A stretch of DNA of 8,450 bases. Origin: Planctomycetota bacterium (GTDB lineage Bacteria > Planctomycetota > Planctomycetia > Pirellulales > Lacipirellulaceae). The position numbers and the translations under genes were made by a program. The stretch covers positions 1-8,450 of the forward strand of contig JAKEGR010000168.1 in the NCBI GenBank assembly GCA_022615465.1, read 5' to 3'. Positions 1 to 6,359 of the stretch are shown piece after piece. The number at the start of each line of letters is the position of its first letter. The first letter of the stretch is position 1. A model generated the notes under the pieces. The model was given only the letters and a program-made list of their open reading frames with translations, was not told where the DNA came from and did no database searches.

Positions 1-1
1 A

Positions 2-67
2 TATAATGCTCAAATGGCGGAGCAAGTGAAGAACGATACGCTGCCGCCCGGTTCCATGATTCCGTGA
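2..67 (+). CDS. possible C-terminal tail of a plus-strand gene (partial)
   Basis: An open frame enters from the left edge and stops at TGA 65-67, reading YNAQMAEQVKNDTLPPGSMIP. It would end 4 nt before the stop of the minus-strand mch gene, so the two genes would converge with almost no gap. Only 21 residues are visible, so no family can be named. The support is merely that the frame is open to the edge and the codons look ordinary for this genome. An open run this short can occur by chance. Confidence 0.25.
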   Translation, partial: YNAQMAEQVKNDTLPPGSMIP

Positions 68-71
68 GCGA

Positions 72-1031
72 TCATCCGGCCGTGCGTTGCCCAAAGGATC
101 GCGCCACCACTTCGGGAGCAAATCGCCCAAATTGGAACTCGCGACCAGTATCGAGGTTGACCAGTGTGATCATGGCCGGGCTGAACAGCAACGGATCGAT
201 GCGATAGAAGTCACCCTGGTAACGGGCAAAGATGTCGGCGAAGGGTCGGCCGTAGTCGGGCGATGCGCTGCTGGGCACGCGCGGGCCAATTTCCTCGAGG
301 GATGCATCGTCGCCGCGGACCCAGAGTGTCGCCTCACCACCGTAGAGGATCGCGTCATTGGTCCAACCAATGGCAGCAAGGTCGTCTCTGGCCACGGGAG
401 GCAGCGGTGCCACGCCCCAGCCGCGTTCCACGCGCGCGAGGTCGAACTGCAATTCGCGCAGCTTGTGGAGCGCGGTTTCCATGCTGCGGGCGACGATCTG
501 CAGCGTGCCGGCTGAACTCGCCGTGCGGGCCACAAGCAGCGAGAGTCGATCGGGGGCAATGCGGCATTGTTCGGCTAGGTTGCTACACACGCTTTCGGTT
601 GGTAGCGTGGCGGTTTCCAAGACACCGACGCAGCGATCGACTGTTTCGCGGTGACCGATGTCATCGAACAGAGGCTCACGTCCGGCGGCAGCCCGCATCG
701 GGCCGGAACCCATGCCGAAGAAGTTTTCGCCCTTTACTTCCCATCCGGCGTATTGTGAGGCCATGCAGGCGGCAACAGGGTGGTCGGTGGCAACTTCAAC
801 CGCCGGCCCGAGCCAAATCGAAGGCTTCGAAGTGACGAGTGAAACCCGTCCAAGCCCTGCCAGACAGATTTCCGCCAAGCGCCGGCCGGCTTCGTCGCAG
901 CCGACGGCCTCAACGCCGCAGTCGATCATCCGTGTGCCGCAGGTGTAGTTGTGGACGGCAAGTTGCAGCCGGCCCGCGTCAGCTGCCATCCCGTCGCAGA
1001 GTCCAACGGCGAGCTCGTTGAGAGAAAGCAT
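72..1031 (-). CDS. mch: methenyltetrahydromethanopterin cyclohydrolase
   Basis: Mch interconverts methenyl-tetrahydromethanopterin and formyl-tetrahydromethanopterin (N5-formyl in the family's usual reaction) in the cytoplasm. The step belongs to the H4MPT-linked C1 pathway, used for methanogenesis in archaea and for formaldehyde oxidation or detoxification in methylotrophs and planctomycetes. The 319-residue length is normal for the family, which is about 310-330. The N-terminal third carries the family pattern: an NYTCGTRMIDCGVEAVG stretch near residues 28-44, then LAEICLAGLGRVS around 52-64. The central part has GSGPMRA (about 108-114) and the C-terminal half has NDAILYGGEATLWV. The ATG at 1029-1031 gives the standard N-terminus. 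No clear Shine-Dalgarno precedes it; a TACAAT lies only 6 nt upstream of the ATG, so a leaderless or non-SD start is possible. No other H4MPT gene lies alongside, matching the scattered C1 genes known in planctomycetes. Confidence 0.95.
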   Translation of the reverse strand: MLSLNELAVGLCDGMAADAGRLQLAVHNYTCGTRMIDCGVEAVGCDEAGRRLAEICLAGLGRVSLVTSKPSIWLGPAVEVATDHPVAACMASQYAGWEVKGENFFGMGSGPMRAAAGREPLFDDIGHRETVDRCVGVLETATLPTESVCSNLAEQCRIAPDRLSLLVARTASSAGTLQIVARSMETALHKLRELQFDLARVERGWGVAPLPPVARDDLAAIGWTNDAILYGGEATLWVRGDDASLEEIGPRVPSSASPDYGRPFADIFARYQGDFYRIDPLLFSPAMITLVNLDTGREFQFGRFAPEVVARSFGQRTAG

Positions 1032-1262
1032 GGTGAGATTGTACGGCAGGCCGGACGCGCAAGCGACCCGTCAATGGCTTTCCAGCAATTCGCAGAGGTC
1101 GCCACGAATCCGGACCAAATTCAACGGGAAACAACAGGGAAGAGCGGGCGCTGGTCTGGTGCCCAACGGAAGGCCGGTATTACGGGCACAATGCACGCAC
1201 CGTGGTTCATTTGTCGCGCAGTCATCAATAACACCTCTTGCTCTCTCGCTCCTGTTCGCCCC

Positions 1263-2129
1263 TTAGAATTCGGCCGCCGTGGCGAACGTATCGCTGGGGG
1301 GCAACTGGGACGGCCGGACAAGAATGAGTTTCTGCTGCCGTCCCTCGGCAGCTTCGACCGTGTGGAAATAGTGGCCGAGCCGGCTGGCCGCATCGGGGAG
1401 GCTCAGAAGCACCAGCATCTCCCCAGGCGCAAGCTTGACGGTCATCCGCAGACGCTCAAAAACCTCGCGGTCGCGTAGGGGAGCCGTTCGGAGAACGCCT
1501 TCTTCGCCGCTGGTCCAACGGATTTGAGCAGGACCGTAGTGCAATTCCGGGGTTAGCTCCAGAACCACCATGCGGTCAGGCTGCGGATCGACCTTCAAGG
1601 CGTAGATGGCCTGAACATCGTGGTACGTGCGACCCCGTAACTCGCCTTGGTCGCTTACCAGCAGTGGCATGGAGGGGCAGACCTCCGATGCCTGAATCTC
1701 GGTGCGCTGATTGCGGCGGAGTTGTTGGATGCGTCCGCGCACGGTTGGCTCCACGAGGAGATCGAGCGGCTGCGGGCTGCCAGGTTTGGGAGCGTCGGCC
1801 GACTCCGCTTCGCCCATGCGGAGCGCGCGGGCGATCGCGGCTGGCGGCGCGCCGCCGATCACTCCCGCGCGAAAACCATTGTCGGCCAGTGCCCGCTTCG
1901 TCGCTGGCTCAATTTGCGTTTCGTCGATCTCCTGCCAGACCTCTTCGTTGAGTTGCTGGTCAGCCAGCGGAAACCGGACCCAGATGATTTCCATCGTCAC
2001 GCTGTCAGAGGAGGAGCGAGCCGGCTGCAACGGCGAACGTCCCGCCAATCGGTCTGGATCGTGCAGCAGACGACAGCCGACAACGAGCAGCATCGACATT
2101 GCCGCAACGAGTTGGAGACGCATTCGCAT
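1263..2129 (-). CDS. predicted lipoprotein of unknown function, planctomycete type
   Basis: No named family is recognised. The ATG at 2127-2129 gives 288 residues and a clean lipoprotein signal: MRMR, a hydrophobic core, then lipobox VVGC with Cys at residue 19. The mature protein should therefore be lipid-anchored outside the cytoplasm. A frame upstream to 2174 stays open, but that start would put a Cys-rich tail before the signal, so it is less likely. The first half of the mature protein is polar, with a Pro-rich linker (APKPGSPQP). The second half has beta-strand-like repeats (MVVLELTPELHYG, then a GEMLVLLSLPD segment) and ends QKLILVRPSQLPP. Strands followed by LTPE, a G-x-x-LVL strand and a closing hydrophobic strand loosely recall the C-terminal part of secretins, but the match is weak. 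It sits between a putative metallopeptidase gene (126 nt upstream) and mch (231 nt downstream). A promoter-like pair precedes it at 2198-2226. Confidence 0.8.
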   Translation of the reverse strand: MRMRLQLVAAMSMLLVVGCRLLHDPDRLAGRSPLQPARSSSDSVTMEIIWVRFPLADQQLNEEVWQEIDETQIEPATKRALADNGFRAGVIGGAPPAAIARALRMGEAESADAPKPGSPQPLDLLVEPTVRGRIQQLRRNQRTEIQASEVCPSMPLLVSDQGELRGRTYHDVQAIYALKVDPQPDRMVVLELTPELHYGPAQIRWTSGEEGVLRTAPLRDREVFERLRMTVKLAPGEMLVLLSLPDAASRLGHYFHTVEAAEGRQQKLILVRPSQLPPSDTFATAAEF

Positions 2130-2197
2130 GTCGCACGACCCCGTCCGGCAGAAGAGACGCGCCCCGCCGCACAATGAGACCGAATTGGTGGCCGTGG

Positions 2198-2226
2198 AGG
2201 ATAGAGAAAGCCGCTGCGAAGGTCAA
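2198..2226 (-). promoter_or_regulatory. sigma70-like promoter for the lipoprotein gene
   Basis: On the minus strand TTGACC (2221-2226) and TATCCT (2198-2203) are separated by exactly 17 nt. They match the -35 consensus at 5 of 6 positions and the -10 at 4 of 6. Transcription would begin near 2191, giving a leader of about 60 nt before the ATG at 2129. The site lies in the gap after the metallopeptidase stop, so the lipoprotein gene can be transcribed apart from the ribosomal operon. Confidence 0.45.
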
Positions 2227-2254
2227 TGCAAGCCGAATTCCGACCGAAGTGCTA

Positions 2255-2845
2255 TCACGCCGCATGGATGGGCAGGAGTTTAGGTGCCGGCACATGGGTG
2301 CCGTACACGCCGCCGTATTCCTCGGCCAATTCATGGAAGTTCTTCTCCAAAAAGGCATAGATCGGATGGGGCGGTTCGAGCGAGAGCCATTCTTGAGCCA
2401 TCTCCTCGATCGTGATCTCGTACTTACGGTGGGATGCGCCGTGTGCATAACAGCGGCCGGCGTGACGGCGCAGATCCCCATCGAATTGCGGGCTGATGTG
2501 CCACAGTTCGTGAACGATGGTTGCTATCTTTGCCGCGAACGCGTGATCGAGAAATCGCGGCAAATAGAAATTGAGGATGTACAGGTACTCGCGGCCCATC
2601 GCATCGACGACCGATTGACAAACATAGGTGGTCCCATCGCGCGTGACCGACTTCGCCCCGGCTTCAAACCGCAGGGGCGTCAGCGAAGCCTGCCTGCCAT
2701 GGGCAACGCGTTTTCGTGTCTGGCACAAGCCGATCGCCACGCGATCGAGTTCGATGTGTGCGAATTCCGGCAGGCGACCCACCATGTCGACGCACACACG
2801 CCGCATGGCCGTGGTGAAATCGAAGCCGCCGGATGTGTGACTCAC
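2255..2845 (-). CDS. putative zinc metallopeptidase (HExxH), phage-metallopeptidase-like
   Basis: This 196-residue protein has no signal peptide or membrane segment. It carries a zinc-peptidase core IVHELWHISPQFDG, with HELWH at residues 112-116. Downstream come RRHAGRCYAHG with H128 and H135 as possible third zinc ligands, and H139. The layout resembles the small putative phage metallopeptidase families, in which HELxHI-P is followed about 10-20 residues later by a histidine motif. The substrate is unknown. The start is GTG 2843-2845, supported by AGGA (plus-strand tcct 2852-2855) with a 6-nt spacer; the ATG 6 nt further upstream is in another frame. The gene begins 75 nt after the rplQ stop on the same strand with no obvious terminator between, so it is probably the last cistron of the alpha operon transcript. 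A proteolytic role is inferred from the motif only. Confidence 0.8.
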   Translation of the reverse strand: MSHTSGGFDFTTAMRRVCVDMVGRLPEFAHIELDRVAIGLCQTRKRVAHGRQASLTPLRFEAGAKSVTRDGTTYVCQSVVDAMGREYLYILNFYLPRFLDHAFAAKIATIVHELWHISPQFDGDLRRHAGRCYAHGASHRKYEITIEEMAQEWLSLEPPHPIYAFLEKNFHELAEEYGGVYGTHVPAPKLLPIHAA

Positions 2846-2920
2846 TGAGCATCCTGCCGAGATAAGACCCCAGTCGCACCTTGATATCTGGTCGGGGCGA
2901 CGTCCTGCCAGGGAAAATCG

Positions 2921-3496
2921 CTAAGAGGAGATCGTGTCTTCAAAGGCCGGCCGGACACTCCGCTCTGTAACGCGGTCGCGAACGCCCACCAACTCTAGAA
3001 TTGCCCGCGTCCCGGCGTCGCCCAACCGCGGCTTGGCCAGCCGAAGGATGCGTGTGTAACCGCCGGGACGATCGACAAATCGCTCGGCAACCACGTCGAA
3101 CAAGACGCGCATTGCCTGCTTGTTGCCCAGCAAACGCAGACACCGGCGACGAGCGGCCACGGACGGGGCCATCGCGGCGTTCCACTGCTGCCAACGTTCG
3201 CTTTGTCGCCAGGATTGATACGAATCGCTGCCGCGATCCGCGTCGGTGCCATATTCGCGGGCTGATTCCTCGGCCGCGAGCGACCTGCAGGCCAGCGTGA
3301 TGCACTTCTCCACCAGCGGGCGGACTTCCTTGGCTTTGCTCACCGTCGTGATAATGCGGCCTTTGACCTTGGGCGCATTATTGTCGTATTCCGCATCGCG
3401 CTCCGTCAGGAACAACGCGCTCGCCAAACTGCGCAACAAGGCTCGCTGATGCTTTGGATTGCGACCGAGTTTCCGGCCGCGTCGACGATGTCTCAT
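2921..3496 (-). CDS. rplQ: 50S ribosomal protein L17, with insertions
   Basis: L17 is a large-subunit protein near the exit of the peptide tunnel. The start MRHRRRGRKLGRNPKHQ is the family signature, and ATG 3494-3496 is chosen because the residues encoded upstream do not fit L17. Conserved later parts are ITTVSKAKEVRPLVEKCITLA and the C-terminal RPGGYTRILRLAKPRLGDAG followed by ILELV. The protein has 191 residues against 127 in E. coli. By eye two insertions explain the excess: about 14 residues after LFLTE (ERDAEYDNNAPKVKGR region) and about 39 residues after ITLA, rich in Ser, Trp, Gln and Ala, before the RRRCLRLL helix. A short C-terminal tail follows. It closes the classical alpha operon, 86 nt after rpoA, and stops with TAG. 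Identity is certain; the insertion boundaries are approximate. Confidence 0.97.
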   Translation of the reverse strand: MRHRRRGRKLGRNPKHQRALLRSLASALFLTERDAEYDNNAPKVKGRIITTVSKAKEVRPLVEKCITLACRSLAAEESAREYGTDADRGSDSYQSWRQSERWQQWNAAMAPSVAARRRCLRLLGNKQAMRVLFDVVAERFVDRPGGYTRILRLAKPRLGDAGTRAILELVGVRDRVTERSVRPAFEDTISS

Positions 3497-3582
3497 GATC
3501 ACACCACGTTTTCTGCTTGTGCGAACCGCTTCGGCCCAAAGCCGAGCAAGCTCAACCACCACTTCCCAATTTCTCTAGTCGT

Positions 3583-4572
3583 TCACACTCCGGCTCCCGC
3601 GCCCAATCGCATGCCGAGTTGCAGTCCCAGCAGGCGCAGCTTCTGTTGCACTTCGGTAAGTGTCGTTTCGCCAAAGTTGCGGACCTCCATGAGCTGATCT
3701 TCGGAGCGGACGATGAGGTCGCGGACGGTCATAATGTTCTCCGCCTCGAGACAGTTGCTGGCACGCACAGACAAATTCAACTCCGAGATGTTCATGCTGA
3801 GCCGCGTGTCCAACGAGGCATCCACGCCACTGACGGGTTCGCGCGCCGGCGAGCGAACCTGCGGACCAAGTTCGACGTACTGCACGAACGGATTGAGATG
3901 CTTGCGGAGGATTCGCGCGGCCTCGACCAGCGCCAGTTCGGGCGAGACCGAACCGTTCGTCCAAATCTCCAGGATCAACTTGTCGTAATTGGTTTTCTGG
4001 CCTACGCGAGTCTCCTCGATGCTGTAACGCATCCGCACCACTGGGCTGAAGACCGCGTCGATCGGAATGATGCCGATTTCCTGGCCATGTTCGCTGTGCT
4101 CGGTGGCGGGGATGTAGCCCCGGCCGTTCTCGACGACCATTTCCACGACAAACGGCACATTGTCGGTGAGCGTCGCCAGGACGAGATCCTTGTTGATGAT
4201 CTCGACGGCTTCGTCGGTTTCGATGTCCGCGGCAGTGACCGGGCCAGCTGTGTTCTTTTCGATGCGCAGAACCCGAGTCGATTCGCTATGGTTTTTTACC
4301 ACGAGCGACTTCACGTTCAAGACGATATCGGTTACGTCCTCATACACGCCGCGAATCGTGGTGAACTCGTGCTGAGCGTTGTGAACCTTGATTTGCGTGA
4401 CGGCGCTTCCCTCGAGACTGGAAAGTAAAACGCGGCGCAGGCCGTTGCCGACAGTCGAACCGAACCCACGCTCAAATGGCTCGGCCACGAACTTTCCATA
4501 GGTCGGGGTCAGCGTCGCCGAATCGCAGGTTACTACGTTGGGCAGCTCTAATCCACGCCATCGGATGTGCAT
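3583..4572 (-). CDS. rpoA: DNA-directed RNA polymerase subunit alpha
   Basis: Alpha dimerises to seed RNA polymerase assembly and contacts upstream DNA and activators. The 329-residue length equals that of E. coli. The N-terminal domain (about 1-235) contains the dimer signature [20 protein letters not shown] (about 32-51) and [10 protein letters not shown] near 226-235. A linker leads to the C-terminal domain (about 260-324), with [14 protein letters not shown] at 267-280 and [11 protein letters not shown] at 298-308. R270, N273 and C274 align with E. coli R265, N268 and C269, which bind UP-element DNA; the positions of E. coli K271 and K298 are here E276 and T303. ATG 4570-4572 is preferred over the open frame up to 4671 because [12 protein letters not shown] begins the conserved fold and a TGGAGA ribosome-binding site precedes it. 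The gene ends in TGA, unlike its TAG-ending neighbours. Confidence 0.98.
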   Translation of the reverse strand: MHIRWRGLELPNVVTCDSATLTPTYGKFVAEPFERGFGSTVGNGLRRVLLSSLEGSAVTQIKVHNAQHEFTTIRGVYEDVTDIVLNVKSLVVKNHSESTRVLRIEKNTAGPVTAADIETDEAVEIINKDLVLATLTDNVPFVVEMVVENGRGYIPATEHSEHGQEIGIIPIDAVFSPVVRMRYSIEETRVGQKTNYDKLILEIWTNGSVSPELALVEAARILRKHLNPFVQYVELGPQVRSPAREPVSGVDASLDTRLSMNISELNLSVRASNCLEAENIMTVRDLIVRSEDQLMEVRNFGETTLTEVQQKLRLLGLQLGMRLGAGAGV

Positions 4573-4613
4573 GATTGATCTCCACGAACTAAAACTGCTC
4601 TGAAAACAAAAAA
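4573..4613 (-). promoter_or_regulatory. rpoA ribosome-binding region with U-rich tract
   Basis: TGGAGA (plus-strand 4579-4584) lies about 7 nt before the rpoA ATG and decides that start. Further upstream the message reads U6-G-U4 (plus-strand 4603-4613). Such unstructured U-rich leaders often serve as S1 or standby sites for ribosome loading. The rpsD-rpoA gap of 151 nt is the widest in the operon. No convincing -35/-10 pair was found in it. Confidence 0.5.
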
Positions 4614-4723
4614 TTGATTCGAGTGATTGGTCCTTGAATACGATCGCTCCGGAGTGCAACCGAGCAGGCATCGCGCCGGACTAAATTCTCAACACCGACC
4701 TATCACCCCACCTACTAACCTCG

Positions 4724-5350
4724 CTATCGCGAACAGAGCTCCACGATCAACTGGGTTTGCACTGGAATCGACACGTCCTCCGCGGCGGGCAAACGACTGA
4801 CGATCCCTTCCGGAATTCCAGAGTCGCTCCGGGAGAGGAAATCCGGAGCGGTACGAGCACTCTCGGCTAGTGCGGCCCGCACCAGATCGAGACTTTTTGC
4901 CCGGTTCTTCGCCCGGATCACGTCACCAATGCGTACTTCATAGCTCGGAACATCAACTCGCTGGCCGTTCACCGTAATATGGCCATGGCGGATAACCTGC
5001 CGGGCCTGGGCGCGACTCTGGCTAAAGCCGAGCCGGTGAACGATATTATCCAGCCGACGCTCGAGGAACGTCATCAGGGAGCTGCCGGTATTCCCTTTCG
5101 TCTTGGTCGCCTTCTGAAAATAACGACGAAACTGGCGCTCGAGGACGCCGTAATAGTGCTTTACCTTTTGCTTCTCTCGCAAATGCTGGCCGTAATCGGT
5201 CAACTTCCCGCGGCGAGCATGCTGCATGCCTGGAGGCGCCTGACGGCGTTCGACGGCGCACCGGGGCGTGTCGCATCGAGTTCCCTTAAGGAACAACTTC
5301 ATTCCATCGCGGCGACAAAGCCGGCATACTGGTCCAGTGTAACGTGCCAT
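4724..5350 (-). CDS. rpsD: 30S ribosomal protein S4
   Basis: S4 is a primary 16S rRNA binder that starts small-subunit assembly; in other bacteria it also represses translation of its own operon. The 208-residue length is normal. The N-terminus carries a four-cysteine zinc motif, C9-x2-C12-x13-C26-x4-C31, so this is the zinc-binding (C+) form. The S4 RNA-binding domain follows: MTFLERRLDNIVHRLGFSQS, then ARQVIRHGHITVNGQRVDVPSYEV. ATG 5348-5350 gives the expected MARYTGPVCRLCRR start. No clear Shine-Dalgarno sequence precedes it. Instead a 115-nt gap with strong base-pairing potential separates it from rpsK, which suggests that its translation or transcription is controlled there. It stops with TAG. 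Confidence 0.97.
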   Translation of the reverse strand: MARYTGPVCRLCRRDGMKLFLKGTRCDTPRCAVERRQAPPGMQHARRGKLTDYGQHLREKQKVKHYYGVLERQFRRYFQKATKTKGNTGSSLMTFLERRLDNIVHRLGFSQSRAQARQVIRHGHITVNGQRVDVPSYEVRIGDVIRAKNRAKSLDLVRAALAESARTAPDFLSRSDSGIPEGIVSRLPAAEDVSIPVQTQLIVELCSR

Positions 5351-5378
5351 TGGTTGCGATTATCTGTTGGTAGTTCTG

Positions 5379-5460
5379 GGAGATTCGCGTAACTGTGCGT
5401 GAAAACCTGTTGAACAGGGGGCGATGCATGTCGTCCTCTCCGGACATGCGCCTCCGCCCC
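5379..5460 (-). promoter_or_regulatory. structured leader upstream of rpsD, candidate autoregulatory RNA
   Basis: In message sense, an outer stem GGGGCG/CGCCCC (plus-strand 5455-5460 with 5418-5423) encloses an inner stem GCATGTC/GACATGC (5443-5449 with 5426-5432). An internal loop of 5 by 2 nt separates them and a 10-nt apical loop (5433-5442) closes the element, for 13 Watson-Crick pairs in 43 nt. The apical loop holds GGAGA, complementary to UCUCC further down (5379-5383), so a 5-bp pseudoknot is possible. Next to the stem, CCTGTT-C-AACAGG (5406-5418) followed by TTTT (5402-5405) resembles a small attenuator; it shares one base with the outer stem. The element lies between the stop of rpsK and the start of rpsD. 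Control by S4 is inferred from the well-known feedback by this protein in other phyla. Confidence 0.5.
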
Positions 5461-5465
5461 ACCAC

Positions 5466-5849
5466 CTACACTCTCCGCTTCTTGCGGGGTCGGCAGCCGT
5501 TGTGGGGCATGGGGGTAATGTCCTCGATGGATTTGACCCTCAGCCCGGCTGCCTCCAAGGCCGTGATTGCGCTTTCGCGTCCACTGCCTGGGCCTTTTAC
5601 TTTGACTTCCACTTCCTTGACGCCGTGCTTCTTCGCCTTGTCGGCCGCCTGCTGGGCAGCCATTTGACCGGCAAAGGGCGTGCTCTTGCGGCTTCCCTTG
5701 AAGCCGCTCGTGCCGGCACTCGCCCAACATAGGGTTTCGCCCTTGGTATCGGTAATGGTCACCGTGGTGTTGTTAAACGTCGAGCGGATGTAAGCGATGC
5801 CTACCGCGACATTGCGGCGCACCTTCTTTTTCGTCTTAGCTTTTCCCAT
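5466..5849 (-). CDS. rpsK: 30S ribosomal protein S11
   Basis: S11 is part of the platform of the small subunit and helps shape the mRNA path near the E site. The 127-residue product has the family pattern throughout: [18 protein letters not shown] near the N-terminus, [20 protein letters not shown] in the middle, [14 protein letters not shown], then [21 protein letters not shown] at the end. ATG 5847-5849 (MGKAKTKKK) is chosen over an in-frame TTG at 5876 because the latter adds a non-conserved nonapeptide. The ribosome-binding site is weak (GAAAGACC about 10 nt upstream). The gene lies 54 nt after rpsM and 115 nt before rpsD, and it ends in TAG. Confidence 0.98.
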   Translation of the reverse strand: MGKAKTKKKVRRNVAVGIAYIRSTFNNTTVTITDTKGETLCWASAGTSGFKGSRKSTPFAGQMAAQQAADKAKKHGVKEVEVKVKGPGSGRESAITALEAAGLRVKSIEDITPMPHNGCRPRKKRRV

Positions 5850-5882
5850 AAACGATTGGTCTTTCAATAAATCCAAGTCGCC

Positions 5883-5898
5883 GCCGCCAAGAGGCGGC
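5883..5898 (-). repeat. GC hairpin between rpsM and rpsK
   Basis: GCCGCC (5883-5888) and GGCGGC (5893-5898) form a perfect 6-bp stem with a 4-nt loop, starting 5 nt beyond the rpsM stop. No U-run follows in either direction, so it does not look like an intrinsic terminator. It may stabilise or separate the two cistrons in the message. The function is unknown. Confidence 0.4.
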
Positions 5899-5903
5899 AG
5901 CCA

Positions 5904-6287
5904 CTATCGCAAATCCTTCACGCCCTTCTTTCCAGCCACGGTCTTCTTGGGCCCCTTGCGTGTACGCGCGTTTGTCCGCGTGCGCTGCCCGCGAACCGGC
6001 AGGCCTCGACGATGGCGGACGCCGCGATAACAAGCGATGTCCCGCAACCGAGAAATGTTCTGGTTGACTTGCCGGCGAAGTTGGCCTTCGACCACATAAT
6101 CCTTGTCCAAGAGGGCGGCCAACCGAGCGACTTCGTCCTCGCCCATTTCACGGGCATGAACTTGGGGATCGATTCCGGCCTTGTGACACAACTCACGAGC
6201 CGTCTTGTGGCCAACGCCATATAAGTACGTCAGCGCGATCACGGTCGGCTTGTCATTTGGAATATCAACGCCCAACAAACGCGGCAT
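5904..6287 (-). CDS. rpsM: 30S ribosomal protein S13
   Basis: S13 sits in the head of the small subunit and bridges to the 50S subunit and the P-site tRNA. The 127 residues start MPRLLGVDIPNDKPT and continue with ALTYLYGVGHKTARELCHKAGID, a helix-turn-helix-like segment. They then run through NQNISRLRDIACYRGVRHRR to the basic tail GLPVRGQRTRTNARTRKGPKKTVAGKKGVKDLR. ATG 6285-6287 is favoured over an in-frame ATG at 6308 because AGGGAG (plus-strand 6297-6302) lies 9 nt before it and MPR is the usual start. In E. coli the S4 repressor binds around the rpsM start; no obvious copy of that pseudoknot is visible here. Spacing is 72 nt from rpmJ. It ends in TAG. Confidence 0.98.
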   Translation of the reverse strand: MPRLLGVDIPNDKPTVIALTYLYGVGHKTARELCHKAGIDPQVHAREMGEDEVARLAALLDKDYVVEGQLRRQVNQNISRLRDIACYRGVRHRRGLPVRGQRTRTNARTRKGPKKTVAGKKGVKDLR

Positions 6288-6334
6288 CTTGATTGACTCC
6301 CTAATCATTCCCGCCAGCGGACACGATTGACGGG

Positions 6335-6348
6335 CCCGTTGCGACGGG
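6335..6348 (-). repeat. short hairpin between rpmJ and rpsM
   Basis: CCCGT (6335-6339) and ACGGG (6344-6348) form a 5-bp stem with a 4-nt loop, midway in the 72-nt gap. It has no U-tract and is short enough to occur by chance at this GC content. It is listed because rpsM leaders are S4 targets in some bacteria. Confidence 0.25.
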
Positions 6349-6359
6349 TTGGCGAACTG

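Noticed and set aside
171..182. HELAEE-like second zinc motif in the putative metallopeptidase (residues 171-176)
   Set aside because: It lacks the second histidine of HExxH, so only the HELWH at residues 112-116 is taken as a zinc site. The coordinates in this entry are protein residues.
87..515. Plus-strand frame of 142 codons
   Set aside because: It lies inside mch on the other strand, is full of Arg/His/Gly in a shadow pattern and matches no family.
1069..1074. TTGACG as a -35 box for mch
   Set aside because: The spacing to TACAAT is 25 nt, well beyond the 16-19 nt usable by a sigma70 promoter.
2846..2920. Terminator after rplQ
   Set aside because: Only short pairings such as CTGG/CCAG are present and no T-run follows, so the metallopeptidase gene is probably co-transcribed.
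3531..3545. TCGGC/GCCGA hairpin in the rpoA-rplQ gap
   Set aside because: A 5-bp stem with no further support is expected by chance; it is not called as a regulatory site.
3517..4428. Plus-strand frame of 303 codons
   Set aside because: It is antisense to rpoA. The length results from the codon pattern of a GC-rich gene, where the complementary frame often lacks stops.
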